From positions 160,683,310-160,747,309 of the forward strand of contig NC_134837.1 of the NCBI RefSeq assembly GCF_004210375.1: DNA of 64,000 nucleotides, written 5' to 3'. A program made the translations under genes and the position numbers. The notes under the pieces were generated by a model. The model worked only from the letters and a program-made list of their open reading frames with translations. It ran no database searches and had not been told where the DNA came from. Positions 1 through 12,200 of this stretch are shown in pieces. The DNA is from Tachypleus tridentatus. Taxonomy: Eukaryota; Arthropoda; Merostomata; Xiphosura; Limulidae. Numbering within the stretch: the stretch's first letter is position 1; each line of letters begins with the position of its first letter.

Positions 1-2297
1 ATTCTATATTTATATAGAAGTTTCTATAATATGCAGCATTATTTTTACTGATTTATTCTTGTGAATTATTCCGGTCTGAGTGAGAAGCTATCTAGAATAT
101 GCGAAGGAAAATGTGACTCTCAAATTATCATTTCATTTACCACTTGTCACTGATTTATATTGGTTTTGGTAAATTCCGTTTTTCATCAGCAACCGCGGAC
201 GAGAGCAAATCGAAACAATAAGACGAAATTTCGTATATTGGTTGAGTGTTTATTATACGCATGATGCTTTGAAATCTCTTTGGCTCATACAGTTTGAGAT
301 AAATTGATTCCTTTCCTTACTATTAACAGTTGCAAGTTTTGGAACGTCATGCTCTGGGTTTGCCCTTCCACGTTAACTCCAAATCCTATCAAGGATCTCT
401 CTGTCCGCATACATTTTCAAAGTATACTTCTTCGTTTAAGTGTTCTATGTATCTGAGTTATCCCTGCTTCTTTGTAATTATATTTTTTGTGAGCTGTTTC
501 GGAACAATCCACATCCTTCTCAAAGACTGCTACTGCCAGCTAAACATTATTTTTAATGTGTACTAATTACTTCCGGCTAATGATCCCGAACGTGATGCAT
601 CTCCCAGGGTGAATTTATTCGAACATATATACCCTATTAAATACAACTACTCTTATTTCTGTACAGCATTGTTTTCTTCCAGTTATGTTTCACAGAGTAT
701 GAGTTGCTTCTTTTTAATAAGGGCCAGCATACCATCCAGGCAACAAGACCAACAATAAATTACATAATAACTATTTCATTTCATGACCGCATAATTCAAA
801 CCACACGTTTCTATTGCGGAGTTAATAAGATATATTTGGCTGGTTACTTCATAAGGTCAACTGTTTTGATGTAATAATTCTTGTAATTCAAGTTCTTTTA
901 ACCCATTGACCGCTGATTGGCCGTATAGAGTACGGTCCGCCTCCGGTAGTTGAATACAGGTGTGCTGTATACGGTGTACAGATAGCAAGGATTCCAAGCG
1001 CGTTTGAAGCAGCCACAGTCAATTGGCTTAAAAAATCGGATACAATGAAACGCTTTATAAATATACGACTCATCAAACGTTCTTATGAAACATAATGGCT
1101 AAATTTCATTATAAATCTGCAAAAAACGTTGAATTTTTGAGTTAACTGTTTCCAACATATATATGATTGTAATATTTTGTTTTACAAAGTGACTTTTAAT
1201 GAACAACAGGCGATGAATAATAATGTAGGAGTCCAACATATGTCACCCAAGTTCCGTTATACTCACCTTGAAGTAAAAATATTTTGTTGATACGGCTTCT
1301 TTGGTAATGTTAAAAAAAAAAGTAGAATGAAAAATTATTTCCAAATATTTTACTTGGAGACGTTTTGCCGTTTTTTTGAAATCATAAAACGTGTCGATTA
1401 AAATCACAACATATGTTGAATAATTTATTTTTCTTACACCTTAATTAAACAGTTTCGGTTACTTTATAAAATAGTTGCAGAACTTGCAACATTGCTTTCG
1501 TTTCACTCTTTTAGAATACTGTTTTACAGCAAATATTTTATGTCTTGCACTCGACTAAAATATACACAGTACCCTATCATGGCTTATAATATTTCTTAGA
1601 TCAATTTTTAGAACTGCTCAAAATATTAACCTAGTTTGAACTACTATTTTTGGTAGGTATTTGGCAACAAAAACACCATGAAGTAACTATTCCGCTATAT
1701 TTTCTAGGGTTTTGACCTGATCAGTCTCTAATATATCCAGTTTAGTATCCTTCTTTGCTCAATTTTGTTTTGTCTTTTTCCATAAAATGAACCAACGTAA
1801 GAACATGACGTTTTATTTTGCCCTCAGTTACTGCGCTATTACGTTTAACGGTAAAAGAGAAAGCGTCATCAAATGGATAAACTCAGTTTAGAAGAAGAGA
1901 TAAGACACTCACTTGTATCGCTAGGTGTTTTTATGATCCTTTTCCGGGGCCAGTGACTGAGGATAAAATAAAACATCTTCAGGTTTTAAAAGCAGCACCT
2001 GCTAAAAATGGACGTCCATTAATCGGCCTTCTTTCTTTTCTATTGCTTTTAATAAATCATTTAAAAACAGGCATTTTCTAAGAAAAAATACCTTGAAAAA
2101 CATAGACAGAAGCAATGAACTGGCTAATGGAATATTTTACGCTGGATTTGCTCTTAACAGCAAAAACAGTTAAGTAGAGTACTTGTTAAAAACTTTAAAG
2201 AAATTTTACAGCAGAGTTTGTTCATAAAATCACTTTTCATATACCAATACTAAACTTATTTAACTTATTTAAACGTTATGTATATTGTAATGCAAAG
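1..2297. other. Intergenic, no supported gene
   Basis: AT-rich sequence with no coding stretch that I can support. A 78-codon open frame at 330-566 follows an acceptor-like 'attaacag' but has no recognisable family and no convincing donor. A patch at about 900-1065 is richer in GC and has ATTGG boxes, but I could not assign it. Confidence 0.5.
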
Positions 2298-2566
2298 ATT
2301 TGATTTTTTATCACAATGGCAAATTATGCTCACGTAGATTAAACGATTGGATTAGAAACTCTGAGAATTCAAGCAAACTGTCCCTAATTTTAAGCTACCA
2401 ACTAGCCAACGGCACTCTTTACCAAAAGGCATTTACCCTGTTCTTTGAAATGAATGATAAGATTGTCTGTCACTTTTATAATGCGAACACAAATGAAAAT
2501 GCTAAACAGGTTCATTTGTATCACGTCTCGAAGACTGGACTCTTCGATCCGCAGTCCGACACGTAA
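2298..2566 (+). CDS. Possible terminal coding exon of an unidentified gene
   Basis: An open frame of about 88 codons ends in TAA at 2564-2566. Its composition is more balanced than the surrounding AT-rich DNA. It contains the strings KLCSRRLNDWI, LSYQLANGTLYQKAFTLFFE and VHLYHVSKTGLFDP, which read like folded protein rather than a chance frame. An AG at 2296-2297 could be the acceptor, although its polypyrimidine tract is poor. An AATAAA-like signal follows near 2700. I do not recognise the family and found no companion exon upstream, so the rest of the gene would lie outside the window or in unrecognised exons. It could also be a transposon remnant or a chance frame. Confidence 0.35.
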
Positions 2567-3408
2567 ATAACTAGACAACATTGAACGTGTTATAAAGACA
2601 TGATAGACAAAATGTAAGTGACAAAGTAAGAAAATAACTTTAAAATAGAAAATAACATTTTATAAGTAATTATGTTTTGGTTCGATAAGAACAAAGGTAA
2701 AATAAATGGTGCCAGCTAAGACTGGGTTTGAAACTACAGTTCAATTTTGTTAAATAATATACTGTTTCTAGACAAGCAACCGTTTTTCTAGATACTGAAT
2801 GTTATTTAAATAAAATCTACCTCACCACCTCTATCCAAGAACAGATAGAAAATCTTGTCCTTCAGAAGTGACACATAATAGCTTTCTCTATTTAACCCTA
2901 CCATTCCTAATTAGAATGTAAACCTTACATACAATGATAGATGAAGAGCCTACATAGACATTACATCTGTGTGATACACTGTAGATAAAATGTATTTCAA
3001 TATTGCTTTTTTTAAAAAATAAAATCCCTTTTCGAACAGTTTTAAAAAACATCGAACGATTGTTTTTCGTTTTTAATCTACAAATGACACGAGGCATCCC
3101 TCAAAGGAAAGATTTTGTGAAGAAATTTTGTATAAATTATTTTCAAGATAAAAACGCATAAGAAAGTAACCAGTTTTATATCTGAAGTTTCCATTTGATA
3201 AAAAACAAACATAAGTCATTTGGCGAATGTATATTAAAAAAGAAGCTATCAATAATCATGCCAGTTGTATAATTTTATAATTTCCTTTGTTTTATATCTG
3301 AGATGTGTCATACTTAAAAGTCATGAAGTTAGATTTATACACTGTATTATCTAAAAAATAAGTTTTATTCTAGTTATAAAATATTTTGGTTTAGAATCAT
3401 TACTTACC

Positions 3409-3683
3409 GTTTGTTTGTTTTGGAATTTCGCGCAAAGCTACACGAGGGCGATCTGCACTAGCCGTCCCTAATTTACCAGTGTAAGATTAGAAGAAAGACA
3501 ACTAATCATCACCACTCACCGACAACTCTTGGGCTTCTCTTTTATCAACGAATAGTGGGATTGACCCTAGCATATAACTCCCCCACGGCTGAAAGGGCGA
3601 GCATGTTTAGTGCGATGGGAATTCGAATCCGCGACCCTCAGATTACGAGTCGAACGTCTTAACCTACCTGGCCATGCCGGACC
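3409..3683 (-). repeat. SINE family 1, full length
   Basis: tRNA-derived SINE read on the minus strand. The CAAA-rich tail is at the left, followed by the body, then the tRNA-like head ending in 'ggccatgccgg' at the right. Box A and box B equivalents are present. Confidence 0.9.
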
Positions 3684-3877
3684 GTTATAGTTTGTAATTT
3701 GTGAGTGTTTGTTAAAAGTATATTATACTTTAGAAGGTTTTTATTCGATGAAATCAAAGGTAATTAATAAGCAGACAAAGGAAGCAAGTAAACAAAAATT
3801 GAGGAAGAAAATAATGAAATCAAAAGTTCAATCATTGAAGCAAACTAGAATAATATTGTGTTGATATCGAAGAATAG

Positions 3878-4135
3878 TTGTTTGTTTGTTTGTTTTGAAT
3901 TTTGCGCAAAGCTATACGAGGGCATCTGCACAACCCTCCCTAATTTACCAGTGTAAGACTAGAGGGAAGGCAGCTAGTCATCACCAACCACCACCAATTC
4001 TTGGACTACTCTTTTACTGTTGAATAGCTGGATTGATCGTCGCATTATAACGTCCCCACGGCCGAAAGAGCGACGTGAATTCGAACCCACAACCCTCTGA
4101 GGGTCGAGCGGCTTAACCACCTGATCATACCAGGC
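3878..4135 (-). repeat. SINE family 1, diverged
   Basis: Second minus-strand copy, about 200 bp from the previous one. The tail is a (TTTG)n run at 3878-3896. The head is diverged and ends in 'cataccaggc'. Confidence 0.85.
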
Positions 4136-4464
4136 GAGAACGAAACAATATCATCAGACAACTCACACAAACACACAGACACGGACAAGGAACGCAAGCT
4201 GTAGAATGTAAATCTTTAACCTGAATTGGACACATGAACTATAATAAAGAAAACAAACAAACAAAAACAACTTAAAATAACACATTAACTCAAGGCAAAA
4301 CTGCAACTAATTGTTATTACATTATTCCATATTCTGAAGAAACTATGGCACAACGTTAGAAAGCGTGCAACTTGTACACATTTGTAAGAAGTAATTATAT
4401 AGTTGTCACAAGACATTAGTATTATGTCTGTTTTACTTTCTAATACTACATTCTTCATCTAGCA

Positions 4465-4695
4465 GGCCTGTTATTTTGGTGATTAGGGTGCTTGACCCGA
4501 AATCTGCGGATTGCGGGTTCGAATCCCCGTCACCGAACATGCTAAGTCCCACTTTTCATTAGTAAAATAATAATTTGACGTTGGGTGATGTTCACTAATT
4601 GCCTTCCTCTAGTGCCTCACTATTAAATTAGAGACGTCTGACGCATATAGTCCTCTCTATGAAATTTGCGTGAAATTCCAAATCAAACAAATAAA
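4465..4695 (+). repeat. SINE family 1-like, old copy
   Basis: A tRNA-like head with an intact box B ('gggttcgaatcccc') is followed by a strongly diverged and shortened body. The tail is 'gaaattccaaatcaaacaaa'. Confidence 0.7.
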
Positions 4696-4699
4696 TCTT

Positions 4700-5830
4700 T
4701 ATTCAGGACACAGTTTGGTTGAAATACTATCAGATGCTTTTCTTCACAAAGTTCTAGTGAACTAAATAAAGGAGCGGAACGTTAAAGATATAATAGACCA
4801 AATACCAAAGTTTACAATCAACTACAGTCATGCTTTCCTGGCAAAGAAAAGGTGTTTGTAGCACAAAAATTTGTAAACGTTAAAAATAGTTACTTGAAAG
4901 GTGTTTAAATGTTGTATGTTAAAGAAACAAGACCCTTTAGTTATTGACCATAAAACCTGTTTTTGGTGGTTTATATGGTATGGTTTAAATCTTAATGGAA
5001 TTTCTATGGATGTTTATTGATGGCTTCTTGTTAAATGGAGCATTTCATGTTATTGCATCACTAAACCTTGTGTGTGGCTGCGTTTTGTATGATACCGACT
5101 GAAATAACACGTTTATTCACGTCTTGCTGTATTTTTTATTGTAAGAACAGATCCTTGCTTATTGCAAATACATACGAGAAAATTTCGAAATTTTAAGCTC
5201 TTTACAGAAGTTTCCAACTTTATAAGTTTTACCGTTTAACGAAAAGAAACAAAGGATTTTTTGTGCTTCATGGTATAAGATGATATACTATTAATTCAAT
5301 TATTAACACGTGTTTTGTGTCGAATGTTATAACACAATCAATTAACTAAGCTTAGAGACCAGTTAAAGTACTTGAGAACACACGTGAAATGGTTAAACTT
5401 TGTATTAAGTTTGAAAAAATTCAGTACAGACTAAATCATGATAATGCTAATTATGTTATCATAACATTATTTTCTTTTTATATTTCATGCTGTTAAAAAT
5501 TAAAATTAGGCGAAGATTAATCTGTTGACATGCATGAAATTAGATTAAAACAGAGCGTGTCTGTGTTCGGAAATTAATCGAATAGAAATTTCTAAATAAA
5601 GGACATAAATTATCTTAATTGTAAACACATTAGCTCATCTCATGTTAACAAATGGCTGGTTTTAATACTGCATCACGTATATAATTAAGACCACAAGTTT
5701 TCCGAAGAAAATATCTCTTTTTAACTCGCCAAGTTTTTGATTTTGAAACGTGGTTATATAGTTTACTTACCTTTAATATATAGAGCTATGAACACTTGTA
5801 GTTTCCTCGAATTGTTTTCTCGTGTATTTT
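4700..5830. other. Upstream flank of ANKFN1, no gene
   Basis: AT-rich, with no supported open frame. It contains two CACGTG E-boxes (5307-5312 and 5381-5386), listed separately. Confidence 0.5.
5307..5386. promoter_or_regulatory. Pair of CACGTG E-boxes upstream of ANKFN1
   Basis: Two perfect canonical E-boxes, 5307-5312 and 5381-5386, lie about 640-710 bp upstream of the proposed start codon. CACGTG is the CLOCK/CYCLE and bHLH core. Fly wake has been reported as Clk-dependent, which makes the site plausible. Other CACGTG sites occur elsewhere in the window (for example near 6581, 9974 and 13519), so chance is a real alternative. Confidence 0.25.
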
Positions 5831-5844
5831 GTTGCCATGACAAC
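5831..5844. promoter_or_regulatory. RFX-type X-box in the proximal promoter
   Basis: The 14-mer GTTGCCATGACAAC matches the consensus GTHNYYATRRNAAC at every position. It is an imperfect palindrome of two RFX half sites with a 2-bp spacer. It lies about 175 bp upstream of the proposed ANKFN1 start codon, a typical distance for a functional X-box. RFX factors drive ciliary and sensory-neuron genes. Function is inferred. Confidence 0.45.
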
Positions 5845-6017
5845 GCCCGAATCACTTACACGATACGACGCGAATGTTTCTCGTACTACATTCGAGTGCT
5901 TGTATGAGAATATACAAAAACGGATAGAGGGCGTAAACAGATTTTGTTCAGGATAAAAACAACGCTTGTGGAGAAGGAGAGAAGCAGTGTTTGAGAGTTT
6001 CTATCTGCATATGACTC

Positions 6018-6222
6018 ATGGAATCCGAGAGAAGCGTAAGGAATCCCACCTCGGCAAACATGAACCCTCTGCAAGGGGTTGGTCAGCGTTTCAGAAAGTG
6101 GAAGAAATTTACTATGGAAAAGTCAAAATCGACAGATATGTCCTCTTATTACCTGTCCACCTCCCCAAGTGAACGTCGGAACCTTTTATCTCGTCTTAAC
6201 ACATTTGACTGTCCTTACCTTC
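6018..6222 (+). CDS. ANKFN1: ANKFN1 exon 1 (start codon)
   Basis: Starts at ATG 6018 with G at +4, three codons after an in-frame TGA (6012-6014). It encodes a basic, Ser-rich start including NMNPLQGVGQRFRKWKKF. The donor is TTC|GTGAGT at 6223. It leaves one base, which joins exon 2 ('c'+'at') in frame. GC content is clearly above the flanks. A second ATG at 6060 is an alternative start. No homology was recalled for this segment. Confidence 0.55.
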
Positions 6223-9200
6223 GTGAGTTTTATTATACAATGCATGCTTATTTTTGTAATTCATTTTTATATTTCTCTCATTCATCTGTTTTAGATTATT
6301 GCGCAAATGTTTTAGATTTTGTAATTGAAAAAAAGAGACATAAGTTTACTCAATAAACCTGCTGCACTCTGAGAGTTCTGAGAGACACTTCATACAAAGT
6401 TTATAAACTAAAAAAACTTTATCTTCAAAACCCATACACTTAACGATTTGTTTTGGCCTAAAGCATACGTTAGATGACAAAAACAGTGTCGGAGATAGGG
6501 GACATCATTTGTTTTGAACAATATAAAAATCCGCCACATATATAGTAAGCATAAGATCAAACCTATATTTATCACACACACACGTGTATATATATATATT
6601 TATTATGTCAAAAATTCAGAAACTGTGATTGGTAAGAACTGATGAAAAGCCAGGTATAACATATAAACGTTCTAAATAAATATTTCACTACACTTCTCAG
6701 TATATGTACTTACTATAAGCTAGATAATGTATTGTTATTGTTTTGAAGCAAAAACATCCATATTGTTAAAACTACTTCAGAATAAGTTATTGATATTGTA
6801 GCATAAGGAATACGTTTTGCAAATGTAATAAAACCGATTTAAAATTATTATTCATTAATGGATTAAGTCCTTAGGAACAATATCATCAGTATGAACAGGT
6901 ATTCTGTTGTAATCTTTTTTTTCTCAGAAAAGTTTTTATTTAAAAGGTTATTGATTACATACGAAGAAATAAGTTCTATTTGCCCAAACCTTTTCAACGT
7001 TGCTTAATTACACATCAGGATTACTAATGAATTCGTTACACAATCGGTGTTTTGAAACATTTAAAAATATATAGTATTGTAGTTGTTGATTATAAAAACT
7101 TTAACATCCTATAAGTCGTAAAACATGTTAAAAATATAACTAATATTCCAATAGATTCAACTAACAGCTGCAGACGTCCTTTATGATGTATTTTAATTTT
7201 ATGCAGAAAACGAGTAATTTTATCTATTTTTTGTCAGTTATTTACACCGAGTGTTTTAAAGATCAGAAGCATGCGGAAAATGTAGCAACATCATGTAATA
7301 TATAGAGCAAAACAAGCAGTGAACGCTATAAAAACAAATCGTAATTATCTGGTGGGTTACTCTACTTAAAAAGTAAATAAAATGATTATCAGTTTATCTT
7401 TAGTATTGCATAAGGTAGTTGATTTACAACGTAGATGATCTAATTAGATGGTATAACTCAGTTTTCATATATTTAATATTAAAGCATGTTCATATAAACA
7501 GACACTAAAATAATAATTTACTCTTTCTAAGTGCTATATTTTAAAAGAATGTGTTCATCTTTAAGTTCATAATAGCTTCTGATTTAATAGTAACACATGA
7601 TAAAGAATCTCTAACCAATGTGAAAAAACTATAATTGTTAAAAACTTCTTAAAAACATAATGAGCCCGGCATAGTCAGGTGGTTAAGTCACTTGACTCGA
7701 AATCCGTGGGTTCGAATCCCCGTCACACCAAACATGCTCACCCTTTCAGTCGTGGGGGCGTTATTAATGTCACGGTCAATCCCAGTATTCGTTGGCAAAA
7801 AAGTAGCCCACGAATTGGCGGTGGGTGATTATCACTATCTGCCTTCCCTCTAGTCTTACACTGCTAAATTAGGGACGGCTAGCGCAGATAGCCCTAGAGT
7901 AGCTTTGCGCAAATTCAAAACAAACGAAAAACATAATAAGCCCGACAACAAACAAGTTAGTCCTCGTATCAGTTGAATTATTGTTGATGTCATTCACAAC
8001 GACATAGTAAAAGATATGGTGGACGTTTTACCTTCATAATAAGGTTACAAACATTTTTTTTACTGTAGTGCTTTAGTTGTACAATCACATGACATCACCC
8101 TGCTTTCGTTGTACAGTTTTAATATATCGTAATCCATACTGTGTTTGTTTTTAGAAATGAAACCTTTCAGTGGCACAGCGGTACCTCTGCAGACTCACAC
8201 CGCTAGAAACCTTGTTCCGATACCTGTGATGGGCAGAGCACAGATAGCCCATTGTGTAGCTTTTTGCTTAATTCTTAACGAACAAAGTTAGAAACTAAAC
8301 TCGACGACAAATGAATTCCACAAAGTTTTCTAAAGATATTTTGCTCTTCCGTTTTCAAAAAAAAATTGTAAAACATGTTCAACTACATCTAAAAAAATAA
8401 AATATAACTGGTCAATAAGTTTTGTAATAAATTTATTCTCAGAGCAACACAAACGATGTATACAAAATGAGTTGGGTATTGAGAACTTATAAACACACCT
8501 GGAGTCACCTTTTAATGTAATGAAATAAGCGAATGTGAATGTAATAAAAAACAACAAAGACCAGTCAAACAGAATAACATCTTTACTAATATAAAATTTA
8601 TTTAATTGTAATTAAACAGAAAGTTACACATGTGGCTATTTGCTCTTTGTCCATCACATCTATGAAAACCAAGTTTTTAGCTTTGTGCAACTGAGGGACC
8701 TCATACAAAACTAAGGCCTTCGATATATATATATTCCAATACAGTAAATGTTTTACATGCCTTGTAGCTTAGTATATCTCCCATTGGACGCCACAATACT
8801 TTTATAGTCCTTTTATATTGATAAACTAATTTTAAAACACTGTTTCTCAGCATACAAAGTAAAATCAAGAGGGAAAAACACGAGTTAGCGTATAATATTG
8901 AAGAAACGAGTGTTTCAGAAAAATCGAGAAGAAATTGAATAAAAAATTCTAGCTTAGATATAGTTTCGTGTTAGTGTTGTAAGAGTCTTGCCAGAAGACT
9001 GGTGTCGAAGAAGTAATCAATTTCATGAAAATATTGAGCACGATTTTAGTCTGGGAGAAAGAAGAAGAGTGAAAAGACGAGTCCTTGATTAAGTTATGAT
9101 TTCTTTTTGCTAACATTTTTTGAAATAGTATATAGTATGGCAATTCTTTTAATCAATATTTGTTAATAATTCCTCAAGAAATGCCACTCTTTATTCATAT

Positions 9201-12200
9201 ATTGGTTCCTTTCTGTATAGAAAAAACTTCTGTGCATAACGTGGATACATTTTAATAAATTTGTTCTATATTTTAATAAAATAATAATTTTACTAGCCAC
9301 TGTTAAATTTTAATAAACAATTGGTCGATTGTCTGGTGTAAATGCTTCGTTTGTAATTCACACATTCACTGATAGGTCTAAAGGAACACGCCCATTCCAC
9401 TCGACAAATAATCCCCAATTAATTTATCTGAGGTAACGAATATCCCATGGCACCAGTAGCAAGCAATCCTTGTCTTATACCTTTCACAGTAACTAATTTT
9501 CCATTAGCATCTTCAATATTCATTTAATCCTTGAAGGTTGTTATAAAATGTTTTCTTGACGTAATAAAGTTGAGAACAAATATATTATACTTCATTTCTT
9601 ACTTTTTAATTAATTATTTGTCAGGATTCCGTTAAAGCTTTATTCTTTAACATTCTACGTCATCTAGTTGAACTATCCTCACTTTCTGTTTTGAGATATT
9701 GATTATTTTGTTCATAACGTTGCTTACAACTAATACTTTGTCATATAACATATCTACGTTATTTGAAATGTAGGTAAAAGTTAAAGAAAACCGTATATCT
9801 AACACATACTTTATATCACTATAAACTTTAGAGAAAATACAAACACAAATAATAATTTTAAAAGCTATCTGATCATGTGATGGTTTAGTAGAGTCATTTT
9901 TATTACTTATTATATCAAACTCATTTCAACATAATAACAAACTGCGTTATTAATTATATTTTCAATGCATAGACACGTGTTTCATAAAGTGATGTTGCTG
10001 ATGAAAAAACACTTTATATGTATGATATATGTATATATTTATTAATAGCTCTTTAAGATTTTCAACTTACTTTCATAGTATAAACAGGATAAACAGATGT
10101 TAAGATCTCGAATTGCCAGTACTTCCCTTTCTATCTTCATCCTCTGAATTTATTGTTTAGGAAAACACTAGTGGTTTCAGTAATTCTTGATGACGAGAAA
10201 TCCACTTGAAATAAAAATGTATCTCAGGACGGCTGGTATGGGTATTAACACTTTTACTAATAAAGTGGAAAACAACAAATAACCTATTAACCTGAAGATG
10301 ATCTAAGAAGGTCGAAACGTTGTTCTTTGCTTTAATGGTAAAAGTGTTAATATTCATGTCAGCCGTTCTGAGATACTAGTGTTATAGCTCCAGGTTTCGT
10401 GACAGTGAAATGTGTGTGTGTGTTTCTTATAGCAAAGCCACATCGGGCTATCTGCTCAGCCTAGCGAGGGGAATCGAACCGCTGATTTTAGCGTTGTAAA
10501 TCCGGAGACATACCGCTGTACTAGCGGGGGTAATAGTAAAATGATTGGATGCAAAATATGACACCAGCAAGACCATTCTTTGCTGATTCGTAAATTATTA
10601 TTTCTACAATAAGCTGAATAACTTAATATCTGAAGCTCAAATTATTATAAAAATAATATAGGTATTATTTCCTATCAAACTTTGGGTTCTACAGCTTCTA
10701 GTCTTAGAACACCTTTGAAAGTTTTTTTATAGAATAGAATAATGTGGAAGACTTTTAGTCATTTTTATATTCACGTTTATTAAAAACTATGAGATGTAGC
10801 AAACTTAAGTAGTACGTATCTAACTTGTTAGCAGTTTCTTTAGAAATAGCGTTTAAAAGCAAAGCTCTGTTTCAAAATTCTATCATTTCGACAAGCCTTT
10901 ACCTACTTGAAGAACTTCATTTATCGCAAAGAAGTATTATATCACAGCTTACGAGCATATACTTGGGCTGTTTGTTAAGAGACATATTGAAGTTTATATC
11001 TGGGTTCATTTTGTTTGTATTTAAGCACAAAGTTACACGATGAGCTATGGGTGCGCTGCTCACCACGGGTATTGAATCCAGATTTCTATTGTTGTAAGTC
11101 CGCAGACATATCGTTATGCCACTGAATCCTGAAAGACAGAGTACTTTTTCATAATGACGAAATATGTGTCAGATTTGGAGCCAAACATTTGTAATTTTTT
11201 GTCTGATTTTCATAATTATCTTAACACTTTTTCCCATTAGATAGACCCGGCATGGCCAAGCGTGTTAAGCGTGCGACTCGTAATCTGAGGGTCGCGGGTT
11301 CTCATCCCCGTCGCGCCAAACATGCTCGCCCTTTCAGCCGTGAGGCGTTATAATTTAACGGTCAATCCCACTATTCGTTGGTAAAAGAGTAGCCCAAGAG
11401 TTGGCGGTGGGTGGTGATGACTAGCTGCCTTCCCTCTAGTCTTACACTACTAAATTAGGGACGGCTAGCACAGATAACCATCAAGAAGCTTTGTGCAAAA
11501 CTCAAAACAAACCTTATGTCCTCTCCAACCTTTTCATTATTTTTATTAGTATATGTCATTTATGATATATTTATGAGACTTTATCAGCGACATGAATCCT
11601 TAATTTCACACCAAAGTTCTATTTCGAACAATATGTTTGTATAATAAACGGTTTAATGGCTCTTATAATATGAATGCATTGTTATCATAAGTTAAAATAT
11701 TTAATTTTATCACCAGGTATTTATGATACCTTTGTTGCCTAATACTACAATGACGGGTTTACTGTTATACATTTATCTTATTAACTACGTTTGTTCCAGT
11801 TTAATGCATGTGACGCATATTGTTAAATGTGTATTGCGCAAGTCTTGCTTGTTCTCTAAATTGGTAGAAGATTCTCGAGAGCAAAATTCAATGCATACGT
11901 TTTCCGAAAACATGAGCGTATTGATGGGCCAGCTGTATTTTCGAGAATCTCACCTAATGCGTATAAAAGCGAGTCATCGTAACAAGCGAAATTTAGAATA
12001 TTGTTGGTCAGCTACAGTCGGTATGGTATGAGCGTCGGAAACCATAATTGTGATAAACGCTTATTTATCGCAAAACTGGATACATTTGACCAGGAATGTT
12101 TACAGAATTTTGAACATTACAAACTGTTCAACTTCAGAGAGATAGCTTCGGACGTTAGTATTTCTACAAGAACTTAAATATCTATCTTCCTCTGTGAAAA

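Noticed and set aside
330..566. 78-codon open frame preceded by an acceptor-like site
   Set aside because: The translation becomes membrane-like, AT-driven low complexity after about 25 residues. No donor, homology or companion exon was seen.
888..1076. Minus-strand 62-codon frame
   Set aside because: It lies in a GC-richer patch but has no family signal or splice context.
10292..10318. A true active hammerhead ribozyme
   Set aside because: The core has an extra U between CUGAAGA and stem II, and no convincing cleavage triplet with helices I and III was found. Kept only as a resemblance.
11723..12031. 102-codon plus-strand frame
   Set aside because: It overlaps the heat-shock-like promoter and TATA box; the translation has no recognisable domain.
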